From contig DKNW01000079.1 of NCBI GenBank assembly GCA_002469805.1, forward strand, positions 1-33,273: a DNA stretch of 33,273 bases, written 5' to 3'. Below are positions 1 to 8,900 of this stretch, piece by piece. The notes under the pieces are model-generated. The model was not told the origin of the DNA. It did no database searches and was given only the letters and a program-made list of their open reading frames with translations. The stretch is from Rhodobiaceae bacterium UBA7378. GTDB taxonomy: Bacteria > Pseudomonadota > Alphaproteobacteria > RS24. Numbering within the stretch: the stretch's first letter is position 1; each line of letters opens with the position of its first letter. The position numbers were made by a program, and so were the translations under genes.

Positions 1-272
1 ATGGCATCATTCGAAAGCGTGACTGGCGAGATGAGATTATTGCGGAGGTTGCGCATCGAATTCCGCACGGGGACCGGAACACTGAGATACCCACGCGCTA
101 CAGGTTTCAAAACATTACGATCGAGTGACATGTTAAACGCGAACATTTGCCGGTTAAACCCTTCATACGGGTCGTTATCACTGGCTAAACCAGTTGTATT
201 GGTCTGCGAACCGGCGCATGCACCAAGGGTAAGCAAAAGAAAAACGGGAAGAAATATTGGTTTTATCATCAT
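1..272 (-). CDS. mlaA: MlaA/VacJ-family outer-membrane lipoprotein, 3' part cut by window edge
   Basis: Reading the minus strand from the ATG ending at 272 gives 90 open codons running off the left edge. The N-terminus is a lipoprotein signal peptide with a hydrophobic core and a lipobox ending LTLGAC (Cys19). The residues after Cys are Ala-Gly, not Asp, which fits sorting to the outer membrane. The mature part has the family opening DPYEGFNRQMFAFN, then LKPVARGY and a VP-R-NLRNNL-P pattern, all typical of MlaA/VacJ. In that family the protein works with OmpC/OmpF-type porins and the MlaBCDEF system to remove phospholipids from the outer leaflet. A second in-frame ATG at 269 is equally possible as the start, and no strong Shine-Dalgarno is visible. 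The gene is divergent from the methionine operon across about 170 bases. The rest of the gene and any mla neighbours lie outside the window. Confidence 0.85.
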   Translation of the reverse strand, partial: MMIKPIFLPVFLLLTLGACAGSQTNTTGLASDNDPYEGFNRQMFAFNMSLDRNVLKPVARGYLSVPVPVRNSMRNLRNNLISPVTLSNDA

Positions 273-396
273 GAAATTCCGCGATACCGCACTGAAATAA
301 AGGTTTCGTGATTCGTGAGAAACGTGATGGTTAGAAACTAGGTGTTTTGTGGCTAAAAAAAAACTCAAAAATATCCGGTGCTTCACCAAAGTAAGC

Positions 397-426
397 TTGA
401 CATATAAAGATATACTTATGTATTAA
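397..426 (+). promoter_or_regulatory. Sigma70-type promoter of the sahR-metF-metH operon
   Basis: A perfect TTGACA (397-402) is followed after 18 bases by TATTAA (421-426). The start codon is at 444 with AAGGAG at 432-437. A run of nine A residues at 355-363 lies upstream and could act as an UP-like element. The -10 to ATG distance leaves a short leader of about 10 bases that still includes the ribosome binding site. Confidence 0.65.
404..419. promoter_or_regulatory. Candidate SahR-like operator, 16-bp imperfect palindrome in the promoter spacer
   Basis: ATAAAGATATACTTAT matches its own reverse complement at 12 of 16 positions, with the four mismatches forming two symmetric pairs. It sits exactly between the -35 and -10 boxes, the classic position for a repressor of the ArsR superfamily. 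It is AT-rich with a central ATAT. This resembles the operators I recall for SahR regulators of methionine and SAH metabolism, but I cannot compare it with a motif matrix here. The first gene of the operon encodes the likely ligand-sensing repressor, so autorepression is the simplest reading. Confidence 0.55.
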
Positions 427-443
427 TTTCCAAGGAGTGTTTC

Positions 444-1385
444 ATGGATGACCTTTTGGCAATTCTTCGTGCCGCCGGCGAACCGACAAGATTGCGTATT
501 CTGTCGATTTTATCGGCGGGCGAAATGACGGTTTCGGAAATGACACAGGCGCTTTTGCAAAGCCAGCCTCGCATTTCGCGTCATCTTAAATTGCTCGCAG
601 AAGCTGGGATCGTGCGTCGGTTTCCCGAAGGTAGCTGGGTGTTTTACCGGCTGAATGAAGATAATGAGAATTTTGCGCTGGTCGCCGAATTGATAAATCT
701 GTTGCCGGAAAATGATCACACACTGTTGCGCGATCGCGAACGATTGAGCCGGGTGCGCGCTGAACGTAGCTTGCGGGCGCAGGAATATTTCGCAATCAAT
801 GCCTCGAAATGGGATGATTTAGGCGCACGGCATATTCCTGAAGACCTCGTGGAGGCCGAGATGTCTGCCATCCTTTCACATGCCCAGTGCGATTTGCTGG
901 TTGATCTCGGCACTGGCACGGGCCGCATGCTCGATCTATTTGGGGGGCACGCGGCGCAAGCCATTGGCTTTGATACTAGCTCGGATATGCTGGCGATTGC
1001 GCGGGCGCGGCTTGATAGTCCGGCGCATGCGCATTGTCAGGTGCGTCAGGGCGATTGTGCGGCCATACCGCTGGAAGACGCTGTTGCGGGTGTGGTCATT
1101 ATTCATCAAGTGTTGCATTTTCTGGATGATCCGGCGCGTGCGGTGAACGAAGCGGGGCGGGTGCTGGCACCATCAGGGCGCATATTAATTGCTGATTTTC
1201 TTCCCCATGAGGTTGAGGTATTACGTGATGAACACGCCCATCGTCGACTGGGGTTTTCCGATGACATGGTTGTCGACTGGATGACCCAAGCAGGTATGGT
1301 CGATGTTAAGCCCACTCATTTGCATGGAAAGCGCGACGATGATCTCGTCGTTGGTCTGTGGACCGGCGTAAAGGCGGAGGCCTAG
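444..1385 (+). CDS. sahR: ArsR-family regulator fused to SAM-dependent methyltransferase domain (SahR-like)
   Basis: Residues 1 to about 75 form an ArsR-type winged helix, with recognition helix around 39-57 (SQPRISRHLKLLAEAGIV) followed by the wing. The classical ArsR/SmtB metal box with cysteines is absent (GEMTVSEMT at the equivalent place), so metal sensing is unlikely. Residues from about 115 to 300 are a class I methyltransferase fold with motif I VDLGTGTG at 153-160. This two-domain architecture directly ahead of metF and metH matches the SahR group of proteobacterial regulators, which sense S-adenosylhomocysteine and control methionine-cycle genes. I infer that the methyltransferase domain is the ligand-binding module here; catalytic activity cannot be excluded. 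AAGGAG lies 6 bases before the ATG. The stop codon directly abuts the metF ATG. Confidence 0.82.
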   Translation: MDDLLAILRAAGEPTRLRILSILSAGEMTVSEMTQALLQSQPRISRHLKLLAEAGIVRRFPEGSWVFYRLNEDNENFALVAELINLLPENDHTLLRDRERLSRVRAERSLRAQEYFAINASKWDDLGARHIPEDLVEAEMSAILSHAQCDLLVDLGTGTGRMLDLFGGHAAQAIGFDTSSDMLAIARARLDSPAHAHCQVRQGDCAAIPLEDAVAGVVIIHQVLHFLDDPARAVNEAGRVLAPSGRILIADFLPHEVEVLRDEHAHRRLGFSDDMVVDWMTQAGMVDVKPTHLHGKRDDDLVVGLWTGVKAEA

Positions 1386-2246
1386 ATGACAGATATATCA
1401 TTTGAATTTTTCCCACCCAAATCGCCCGAAGCCGAAGAGAAGCTGTGGACGGCGGTTGGGCGGCTTGAGCCTTTGGCTCCGGATTTTGTGTCCGTAACCT
1501 ATGGGGCAGGCGGGTCGACCAGAGACCGGACACATGCGTGTGTGCGGCGGTTGGTTGATGAAACGCAGCTAAAGCCCGCAGCGCATCTGACATGCGTAGC
1601 CGCCAGCCGCGCCGATATTGATAGCGTGATCGAGGCATATGCTACAGCGGGTGTGGGCCACATTGTAGCTTTGCGCGGCGATATGCCAGATATGGGTGAA
1701 TTTCAGCCGCACGAAGACGGATATTCCGGCTCGGTCGAACTGGTCGAGGCGATTGCGGCACGCGGCGGTTTTGATATTACCGTGAGTGCTTACCCCGAAA
1801 AGCACCCAGAATCTTCTAGTCTGCAGACGGATATTGACCTTCTCAAAGCAAAAGCAGATGCGGGTGCCACGCGTGCCATCACGCAATTTGTTTTTGATAC
1901 GCCGGCCCATTTACGGTTCCGCGATGCGGTGGCCGCTGCTGGCATTACCATTCCGCTCATACCGGGCATCATGCCGACCACAAATTTTGCCGGTGCTCGC
2001 CGCATGGCCGCGGCTTGCGGCACGCATGTACCCGATTGGATGAGCGCCATGTATGCGGGCCTTGAGGAAGACCCGGACACCCGCAAACACATTGCCGCAT
2101 CGATAGCGACTGATCAGTGTCGTACATTATTGAATGAAGGGTTCGAGCATTTGCATTTCTACACGTTGAACCAAGCCGATTTGACCTTTGCCGTGTGCCG
2201 CATTCTCGGCCTGTGCGATAGCCAACAGGAAAGTAAACCGTTATGA
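1386..2246 (+). CDS. metF: 5,10-methylenetetrahydrofolate reductase
   Basis: At 286 residues this is the normal bacterial MetF length. It catalyses NADH-dependent reduction of 5,10-methylene-THF to 5-methyl-THF on an FAD-containing TIM barrel. Family signatures are FEFFPPK at 6-12, LRGDMP with Asp99, and TQFVFD in the middle of the barrel. Glu7 and Asp99 sit where E. coli Glu28 and Asp120 are expected, given a 21-residue shorter N-terminus. The start codon follows the regulator stop with no gap and has GGAGG at 1376-1380 upstream. The gene overlaps metH by ATGA (2243-2246), which suggests translational coupling. The product supplies the methyl donor used by the next enzyme. Confidence 0.95.
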   Translation: MTDISFEFFPPKSPEAEEKLWTAVGRLEPLAPDFVSVTYGAGGSTRDRTHACVRRLVDETQLKPAAHLTCVAASRADIDSVIEAYATAGVGHIVALRGDMPDMGEFQPHEDGYSGSVELVEAIAARGGFDITVSAYPEKHPESSSLQTDIDLLKAKADAGATRAITQFVFDTPAHLRFRDAVAAAGITIPLIPGIMPTTNFAGARRMAAACGTHVPDWMSAMYAGLEEDPDTRKHIAASIATDQCRTLLNEGFEHLHFYTLNQADLTFAVCRILGLCDSQQESKPL

Positions 2247-5200
2247 GTTGGACCCGTGAAACCCGCTGCGCTGCCCTTGATAAAATCGTTCGCGATCGCA
2301 TTTTGATCCTGGATGGAGCCATGGGCACCATGATCCAGCGCCACAAACTGACCGAAGAGGGATATCGTGGCACGCGGTTCGCTGATTTTCATACAGATAT
2401 TCAGGGCAATAACGACATTTTATCACTTACCCAGCCGGATATTATTCGTGATATTCACGCCGAATATTTGCGGGCGGGCAGCGACATTATCGGCACAAAT
2501 ACTTTTTCATCGACGACGATTGCTCAAGCCGATTACGACATGGAACATCTTGCTTACGAGTTGAATTTCCATGGTGCGCGGCTGGCACGCGAGGCTTGCG
2601 ATGCGGCCGAGGCTGAAGACCCTGACCGCCCCCGCTATGTCGCGGGCGCGCTGGGGCCAACCAATCGCACGGCATCTATCTCGCCAGATGTCAACGATGC
2701 CGGTTTGCGCAATGTGACCTATGATGATTTGCGCGAAGCTTATGTTGAGGCTACGCGTGGGCTGATTGACGGCGGCACGGATATTATTCTCATCGAAACC
2801 GTTTTTGACACGCTAAACGCGAAAGCAGCAATTCACGGCGTTCTGGATGTTTTTGAAGAAACTGGTAACCCACTGCCCCTGATGATATCGGGCACGCTTA
2901 CGGATAAATCTGGGCGTACCTTGTCGGGCCAGACGACTGAGGCGTTCTGGAATTCGGTGCGCCATGCGCGCCCGTTTGCCGTGGGGTTAAACTGCGCGCT
3001 CGGGGCCGAAGAAATGCGGCCCTACGTGGCAGAGTTTGCCCGCATTTCCGACACGAATATTTGCATTTACCCAAATGCTGGTCTGCCCAATGAATTTGGC
3101 GAATACGATCAATTAGCTGCCGAAATGGCTGAAATTGTTGGTGAATTTGCGACATCGGGTTTGGTAAACATTCTTGGTGGCTGCTGCGGTACGACACCGG
3201 AACATATCGCCGCGATTGCGAAGGCGGCAGAAAAAACCACCCCGCGCACCCCTGCAAAGCCAGAAAAACACATGCGTCTTTCGGGGTTGGAGCCATTTAC
3301 GCTCAGTTCGGAAATCCGTTTTGTGAATGTTGGCGAGCGGACAAATGTGACCGGCTCGGCGCGGTTTAGAAAGCTGATTACGGAAGGTGATTACGACACC
3401 GCGCTCGAAGTGGCCCGCCAGCAGGTTGCGAATGGTGCCCAGATTATTGACATCAATATGGACGAAGGCATGCTCGATAGCGAAGCGGCGATGGTTCAGT
3501 TCTTGAACCTAGCCGCGACCGAGCCTGATATTGCCCGCGTGCCGATTATGATCGATAGCTCGAAATGGTCGGTTATCGAAGCCGGATTAAAATGCGTCCA
3601 AGGCAAGGCCGTTGTGAACTCGATCTCGTTGAAAGAGGGCGAAGAAAACTTTCTCGCGCAGGCCAGCCTGTGTCAGCGCTATGGGGCCGCTATTATCGTG
3701 ATGGCCTTTGACGAGGACGGGCAGGCTGATACAGCCGCGCGAAAATTTGATATCTGTAAGCGGTCTTATGACTTGCTGACCCAGAAACTCGATTTCCCGC
3801 CCGAGGATATTATTTTCGATCCGAATGTTTTTGCGGTGGCAACGGGTATTGCCGAGCATGATAATTATGCGGTCGATTTCATCGAAGCCACGGCGCGCAT
3901 CCGGCAGGAATTGCCCGGCGCACACGTGTCGGGTGGCGTGTCGAATATTTCGTTCTCATTTCGTGGAAATGACCCTGTGCGCGAGGCCATGCATTCGGCA
4001 TTTTTGTATCACGCCATTTCCAAAGGCATGGATATGGGTATCGTGAATGCGGGACAGTTGGCGATCTATCAGGATATCGAGCCGACGTTGAAGGAAGCCG
4101 TTGAGAATGTGCTGCTGAACCGGCGCAGCGATGGCACGGACCAGCTTCTTGAAGTTGCCGAAACCTTTCGCGGTCAGAAGAGCGCTTCAAAGGAACAAGA
4201 CACGGCTTGGCGTGATGCACCGGTCGAAGCGCGCCTTTCGCATGCCTTGATTAATGGCATAACTGATTTCATTGTGGATGACACTGAAGAAGCCCGGCTC
4301 AAATTACCGCGCCCGCTTCATGTGATCGAAGGCCCGCTTATGGATGGCATGAACACGGTCGGCGATTTGTTCGGCGAGGGTAAAATGTTCCTGCCGCAAG
4401 TGGTGAAATCGGCCCGCGTCATGAAGCGTGCTGTTGCGCATTTGGAACCATTTATGGAGGCCGAAAAAGCCGAAATGCAAGCTGCTGGAACCGAGACGGC
4501 AGTGCGCAATAATGGCAAGGTTCTAATGGCGACCGTGAAGGGTGATGTTCACGATATCGGCAAAAATATTGTCGGTGTCGTGTTGCAGTGCAATAATTTT
4601 GATGTGGTTGATATGGGCGTCATGGTGCCTGCGGCTGATATTATTTCAAAGGCAGTGGAAGAGAAAGTCGACATGATCGGGCTGTCGGGGTTGATCACGC
4701 CGAGCCTTGATGAAATGTGTCATGTCGCGGCCGAGATGGAACGCCAGGGGCTCGATATTCCGCTACTGATCGGCGGGGCAACTACGTCGAAAGTTCACAC
4801 CGCCGTGAAGATCAATCCGCATTACGAACGCGGGCAGACGGTTTATGTCACCGATGCCAGTCGCGCGGTCGGTGTTGCGTCGCGCTTGCTGTCGGAAGAG
4901 CAGGGCGCGACCTATCGGAGCGAAATCCGCGCTGATTATGAGGCCATGGCCGAAGCGCATGCGCGGGGTCGCGCCGAAACCAAACGCCTGTCGCTAGCGG
5001 ATGCGCGCGATAATGGGTTCACCGCCGCAAAGAAGCATACGCCCGTTAAGCCGTCATTCATTGGCACGAAGGTTTTTGATAATTATGACCTGGCAGAGTT
5101 ACGCGAATATATCGACTGGACTCCGTTTTTTCAGAGCTGGGACTTGCATGGATCTTTCCCCGCTATTTTGACCGACAATGTTGTTGGTGATGCAGCCTCG

Positions 5201-5962
5201 AGCCTTTATCGGGATGCGCAAACCATGTTGGATGAGATGATCTCGGAAAAATGGCTGACAGCGCGCGCTGTGATCGGCTTTTGGCCCGCGGCCCGTGATG
5301 GTGACGACATCATCGTTTATGAAGACGAAACGCGACGCGCGGAAAAAGCCCGCCTACATACATTACGCCAGCAGATGAGCCGCAATAATGATCGGGCCAA
5401 TTTCGCACTGGCCGATTTTATTATGCCCGCTGACGGTCCGTCCGACTATGTAGGCGGCTTTGCGGTAACAACCGGGCATGGCGAAGATGACGTTGCCAAG
5501 CGGTTTGAGGAAGCTGGCGATGATTATTCGTCGATCATGTCGAAAGCACTTGCTGACCGTTTGGCTGAAGCCTTTGCCGAGCGCATGCATCAGCGCGTCC
5601 GTACCGAGTTCTGGGGATATGCGGCAGATGAAAATTTGGATAATGAAGCGCTGATCGCGGAGACTTATATGGGCATTCGTCCGGCACCCGGTTATCCAGC
5701 ACAACCCGACCATACCGAGAAAGAAACCTTGTTTGCGTTGCTTGGCGCAGAAGAGGCGGCGGGTATCTCATTGACCGAAAGTTTCGCCATGTGGCCTGGT
5801 GCTGCGGTGTCTGGGCTGTATTTCAGTCATCCGGAAAGCGCCTATTTCGGCGTCGGGAAAATTGGTCGTGATCAGGTGGTTGATTATGCCGAGCGCAAAG
5901 GGCTTAGTCTTGCTGAATGCGAAAAGTGGCTTGCACCAATTCTGGCTTACACGCCTTCCTAG
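2243..5962 (+). CDS. metH: Cobalamin-dependent methionine synthase
   Basis: This full-length MetH of 1239 residues transfers the methyl group of 5-methyl-THF through cobalamin to homocysteine. The homocysteine domain carries the zinc ligands Cys251, Cys314 and Cys315 (GGCCGT). A pterin-binding domain follows (VGERTNVTGSARF, then DINMDEGMLD). The B12 cap and Rossmann domain contains DVHDIGKNIVG with the lower-ligand His770, its partner Asp768, and Ser821 in SGLITPS. The reactivation domain ends with RPAPGYPAQPDHTEK. The protein therefore combines the catalytic and reactivation functions in one chain, with no split activation subunit. It starts inside the metF stop codon. Its stop TAG (5960-5962) overlaps the stop of the convergent downstream gene, so no intergenic terminator exists between them. 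Confidence 0.97.
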   Translation: MSWTRETRCAALDKIVRDRILILDGAMGTMIQRHKLTEEGYRGTRFADFHTDIQGNNDILSLTQPDIIRDIHAEYLRAGSDIIGTNTFSSTTIAQADYDMEHLAYELNFHGARLAREACDAAEAEDPDRPRYVAGALGPTNRTASISPDVNDAGLRNVTYDDLREAYVEATRGLIDGGTDIILIETVFDTLNAKAAIHGVLDVFEETGNPLPLMISGTLTDKSGRTLSGQTTEAFWNSVRHARPFAVGLNCALGAEEMRPYVAEFARISDTNICIYPNAGLPNEFGEYDQLAAEMAEIVGEFATSGLVNILGGCCGTTPEHIAAIAKAAEKTTPRTPAKPEKHMRLSGLEPFTLSSEIRFVNVGERTNVTGSARFRKLITEGDYDTALEVARQQVANGAQIIDINMDEGMLDSEAAMVQFLNLAATEPDIARVPIMIDSSKWSVIEAGLKCVQGKAVVNSISLKEGEENFLAQASLCQRYGAAIIVMAFDEDGQADTAARKFDICKRSYDLLTQKLDFPPEDIIFDPNVFAVATGIAEHDNYAVDFIEATARIRQELPGAHVSGGVSNISFSFRGNDPVREAMHSAFLYHAISKGMDMGIVNAGQLAIYQDIEPTLKEAVENVLLNRRSDGTDQLLEVAETFRGQKSASKEQDTAWRDAPVEARLSHALINGITDFIVDDTEEARLKLPRPLHVIEGPLMDGMNTVGDLFGEGKMFLPQVVKSARVMKRAVAHLEPFMEAEKAEMQAAGTETAVRNNGKVLMATVKGDVHDIGKNIVGVVLQCNNFDVVDMGVMVPAADIISKAVEEKVDMIGLSGLITPSLDEMCHVAAEMERQGLDIPLLIGGATTSKVHTAVKINPHYERGQTVYVTDASRAVGVASRLLSEEQGATYRSEIRADYEAMAEAHARGRAETKRLSLADARDNGFTAAKKHTPVKPSFIGTKVFDNYDLAELREYIDWTPFFQSWDLHGSFPAILTDNVVGDAASSLYRDAQTMLDEMISEKWLTARAVIGFWPAARDGDDIIVYEDETRRAEKARLHTLRQQMSRNNDRANFALADFIMPADGPSDYVGGFAVTTGHGEDDVAKRFEEAGDDYSSIMSKALADRLAEAFAERMHQRVRTEFWGYAADENLDNEALIAETYMGIRPAPGYPAQPDHTEKETLFALLGAEEAAGISLTESFAMWPGAAVSGLYFSHPESAYFGVGKIGRDQVVDYAERKGLSLAECEKWLAPILAYTPS

Positions 5963-8900
5963 CGATTGGTCTTCGGGTCGACTGACCCATAGCCGCCGCC
6001 GCCGGGGGTTTCAATGCCCAAAATATCGCCAGCCTCAATAGTCACATGAGCGCATGCGCCCAGATCGGTTTGCGTGGTGTTTCGCCGCAAATAATTGCGA
6101 CCAGTCGCGCCGTGCTCACCGCCGTTTAAACCAAATGGCTTTGTTTTTCTGCGCCCCGATAAGAGCGATGCTTCCATGGGCTGCAGAAACTCAATCTCAC
6201 GTTTGATGCCGCATCCGCCATGCCACAGGCCGCTGCCGCCCGTGCCAGCGCGCACAGAGAAATTTTGTAGTCGCACGGGGAAGCGCCATTCCAGCACTTC
6301 CGGGTCCGTTAAACGCGAATTTGTCATGTGGGTGTGCACGGCATCCGCGCCATGAAACCCGTCGCCTGCGCCAGCCCCGCCGCAAATTGTTTCGTAATAT
6401 TGCAGCTGTTCATTGCCAAAGGTGAGATTGTTCATTGTGCCTTGGCAGGCGGCCATGGCTCCCAGTGCGCCAAACAGCGCATCGCAAATGGCTTGGCTCG
6501 TTTCAACGTTGCCGGCAACCACCGCCGCTGCGGGTTCGGGCGCGAGAAGGCACCCTTCGGGGATTTTAATATTGATGGGTTTCAGGCACCCTTCATTCAT
6601 TGGAATATCAGCGTCTACCATGCATCTGAAAACATACAAAACAGCCGCGCGGCACACAGCACTTGGCGCATTGAAGTTGTTGTTCATCTGGGCACTGGTG
6701 CCGGTGAAATCGACATCAAGCGTGCGTGTGTCGCGGTTCACACCAAGCGTCACGCGAATAATGGCGCCGCAATCCATCTCGACTTCGAAATTTGCATCGT
6801 GGATCTGATCGATAACCTGCCTGACATTTTCTTCTGCATTGTCTTGCACAAAGCCGACATAGGCGTTGACTGTGGGTGCGCCAAATTCGGAATACATGGC
6901 GCGAATGTTCTGGGCGCCGGTTTCACAAGCCGCGATCTGGGCAAGAATATCGGCGCGGTTTTGTGCCGGGTTGCGCGCCGGATAGGGGCTGTCCGCGAGG
7001 CGGGCCATGAGACCGGTCTCATCGAAGGCTCCATTGCGGCGCACGCGAAAGGCGTGAAACAAAATGCCTTCTTCATCGATATGGGTTGAAAATGATGGCA
7101 TCGAGCCTGGTGAAACGCCGCCAATGTCGGCGTGATGCCCGCGTGCCGCCGTGAAGAAGCGTGGGCTTTGTTCATCGTCGATAAAAATTGGTAGAACCAG
7201 TGTCACATCGGGTAAATGCGTACCACCGGCATAAGGTGCGTTTACGACAAATGCATCACCAGCACGCATGTCTTCGTTATGCACTGCGCGCACGGCTTGT
7301 ACACTGGCTCCCATCGAGCCTAGATGAACTGGCATGTGTGGCGCATTGGCAATCAGGCCGCCCTCGGCATCGAATAGGGCGCAGGAAAAATCCAGCCTTT
7401 CTTTGATGTTAACCGAGCTGGCAGTTTTTTCGAGCGTAACGCCCATCTGTTCGGCAATCGCCATGAAGCGTGCGTTGAAAACTTCAAGCAATACAGGGTC
7501 GGCAGCACCGGATTGCGCTGTGCCAAGGGCAACTTTAGTTGCGCGTGGTTTGCGCCGGGTTAAAACAAGGTCGTCGCGTGCGCTGCGGACAAGTTGCCAG
7601 TTAGGTGGCACAATAATTGTGGCGTGGTCTTCGGCAATAATGGCAGGCCCAAGCACTGGGGCGTCAACTTCGAGGGCGTATCGCGGCCAGCGTTCGGCAT
7701 CTTGCCATGCGCCGTTGACGAACAGCGTGTCACTGATAACATCTTTTGCAAGGCTGGCATCAACTTTCGGGGTCTCCATGCTGGGCGTTTTTGTTTTTGC
7801 TTCCGCGCTCACACATTCAATAGTGAGCGCTTCGACAATCAGCTGGCGATCTTCATACACGAACCCGAATTGTTGTCTGTGCGCGTTTTGAAACGTGGTT
7901 TGCATGTCCCCAAGCGCACCGTACGCCACAGGCAGTGCGGTGTCGCTTCCCTCATAGCGTATCAGCGCGGTGCGCGTGCGCGTGGCACACGCCAAGCCTT
8001 GCGCGGCCAGTTCCGCCTCGGCGGATATTTGCAATGTTTCAAGCTGGCGGGTCAGTTGCGTCAGACAGTCATCATCAAGCGGGCGTTCAACGGCATCCTC
8101 GCGCAAAGCCCGCACTGCCGCTTTGTCGATGCCCCAAGCCGACAAAAGCCCTGACATAGGATGAACAAGCACCGTGTCCATGTCGAGCAGATCAGCAACA
8201 TCGCATGCATGCTGCCCGCCAGCACCGCCGAAGCACACCAATGCATATTTGCTGATGTCATAGCCGCGCTGGACGGATATTTTCTTGATGGCTTGCGCCA
8301 TGTTTTCATTGGCGATGTGCAAGAAACCTTCCGCTAGCGCTTCCACCGTCTGGTGTTGGCCGGTCGCAGCGGCGACATGCTCAGCCAGCTGCTCAAACGC
8401 GTCGCGTGTCGCGTCACTGTCTAGCGGGGCATCGCCGTCCGGCCCAAACAAGGCCGGAAAATCATCGGGGTTAATGCGTCCGGTGATGATATTGGCATCT
8501 GTCACACTTAACGGGCCACCATTGCGATAGGCCACCGGGCCGGGATAGGCACCCGCACTTTCTGGGCCAACACGGAACCTGCCCGCCTCGTAGCGTAAAA
8601 TAGAACCGCCCCCGGCGGCCACCGTATGCAAGCGCATCATCGGTGCGCGCAGCGCAATGCCGGCGACATCGCTGTCGAAACTCCGCTCATACGCTCCCGC
8701 AAAATGGCAGACATCTGTAGAGGTGCCGCCCATATCGAAGCCTATGAGCCGGTCAAAGCCGGCTTCAGACCCGACCTGCACCGCGCCGACCACACCGCCG
8801 GCAGGCCCGCTTAAAACGGCGTCTTTGCCCTGAAATAAATCAGCTGCGGTCAGCCCGCCGGAAGACATCATAAATTGGAGCTGTGTGGTACTGGTTTTAT

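Noticed and set aside
1..300. Plus-strand open frame of 99 codons
   Set aside because: It is Arg-rich without family motifs and is the antisense of a clear MlaA lipoprotein N-terminus.
303..323. GTTTC/GAAAC inverted repeat near the mlaA start
   Set aside because: Five-base arms with an eleven-base loop are common by chance and no promoter or terminator context supports it.
6328..7089. Plus-strand frame of 253 codons inside the oxoprolinase gene
   Set aside because: It is antisense to conserved HyuB sequence and has the composition of a shadow frame.
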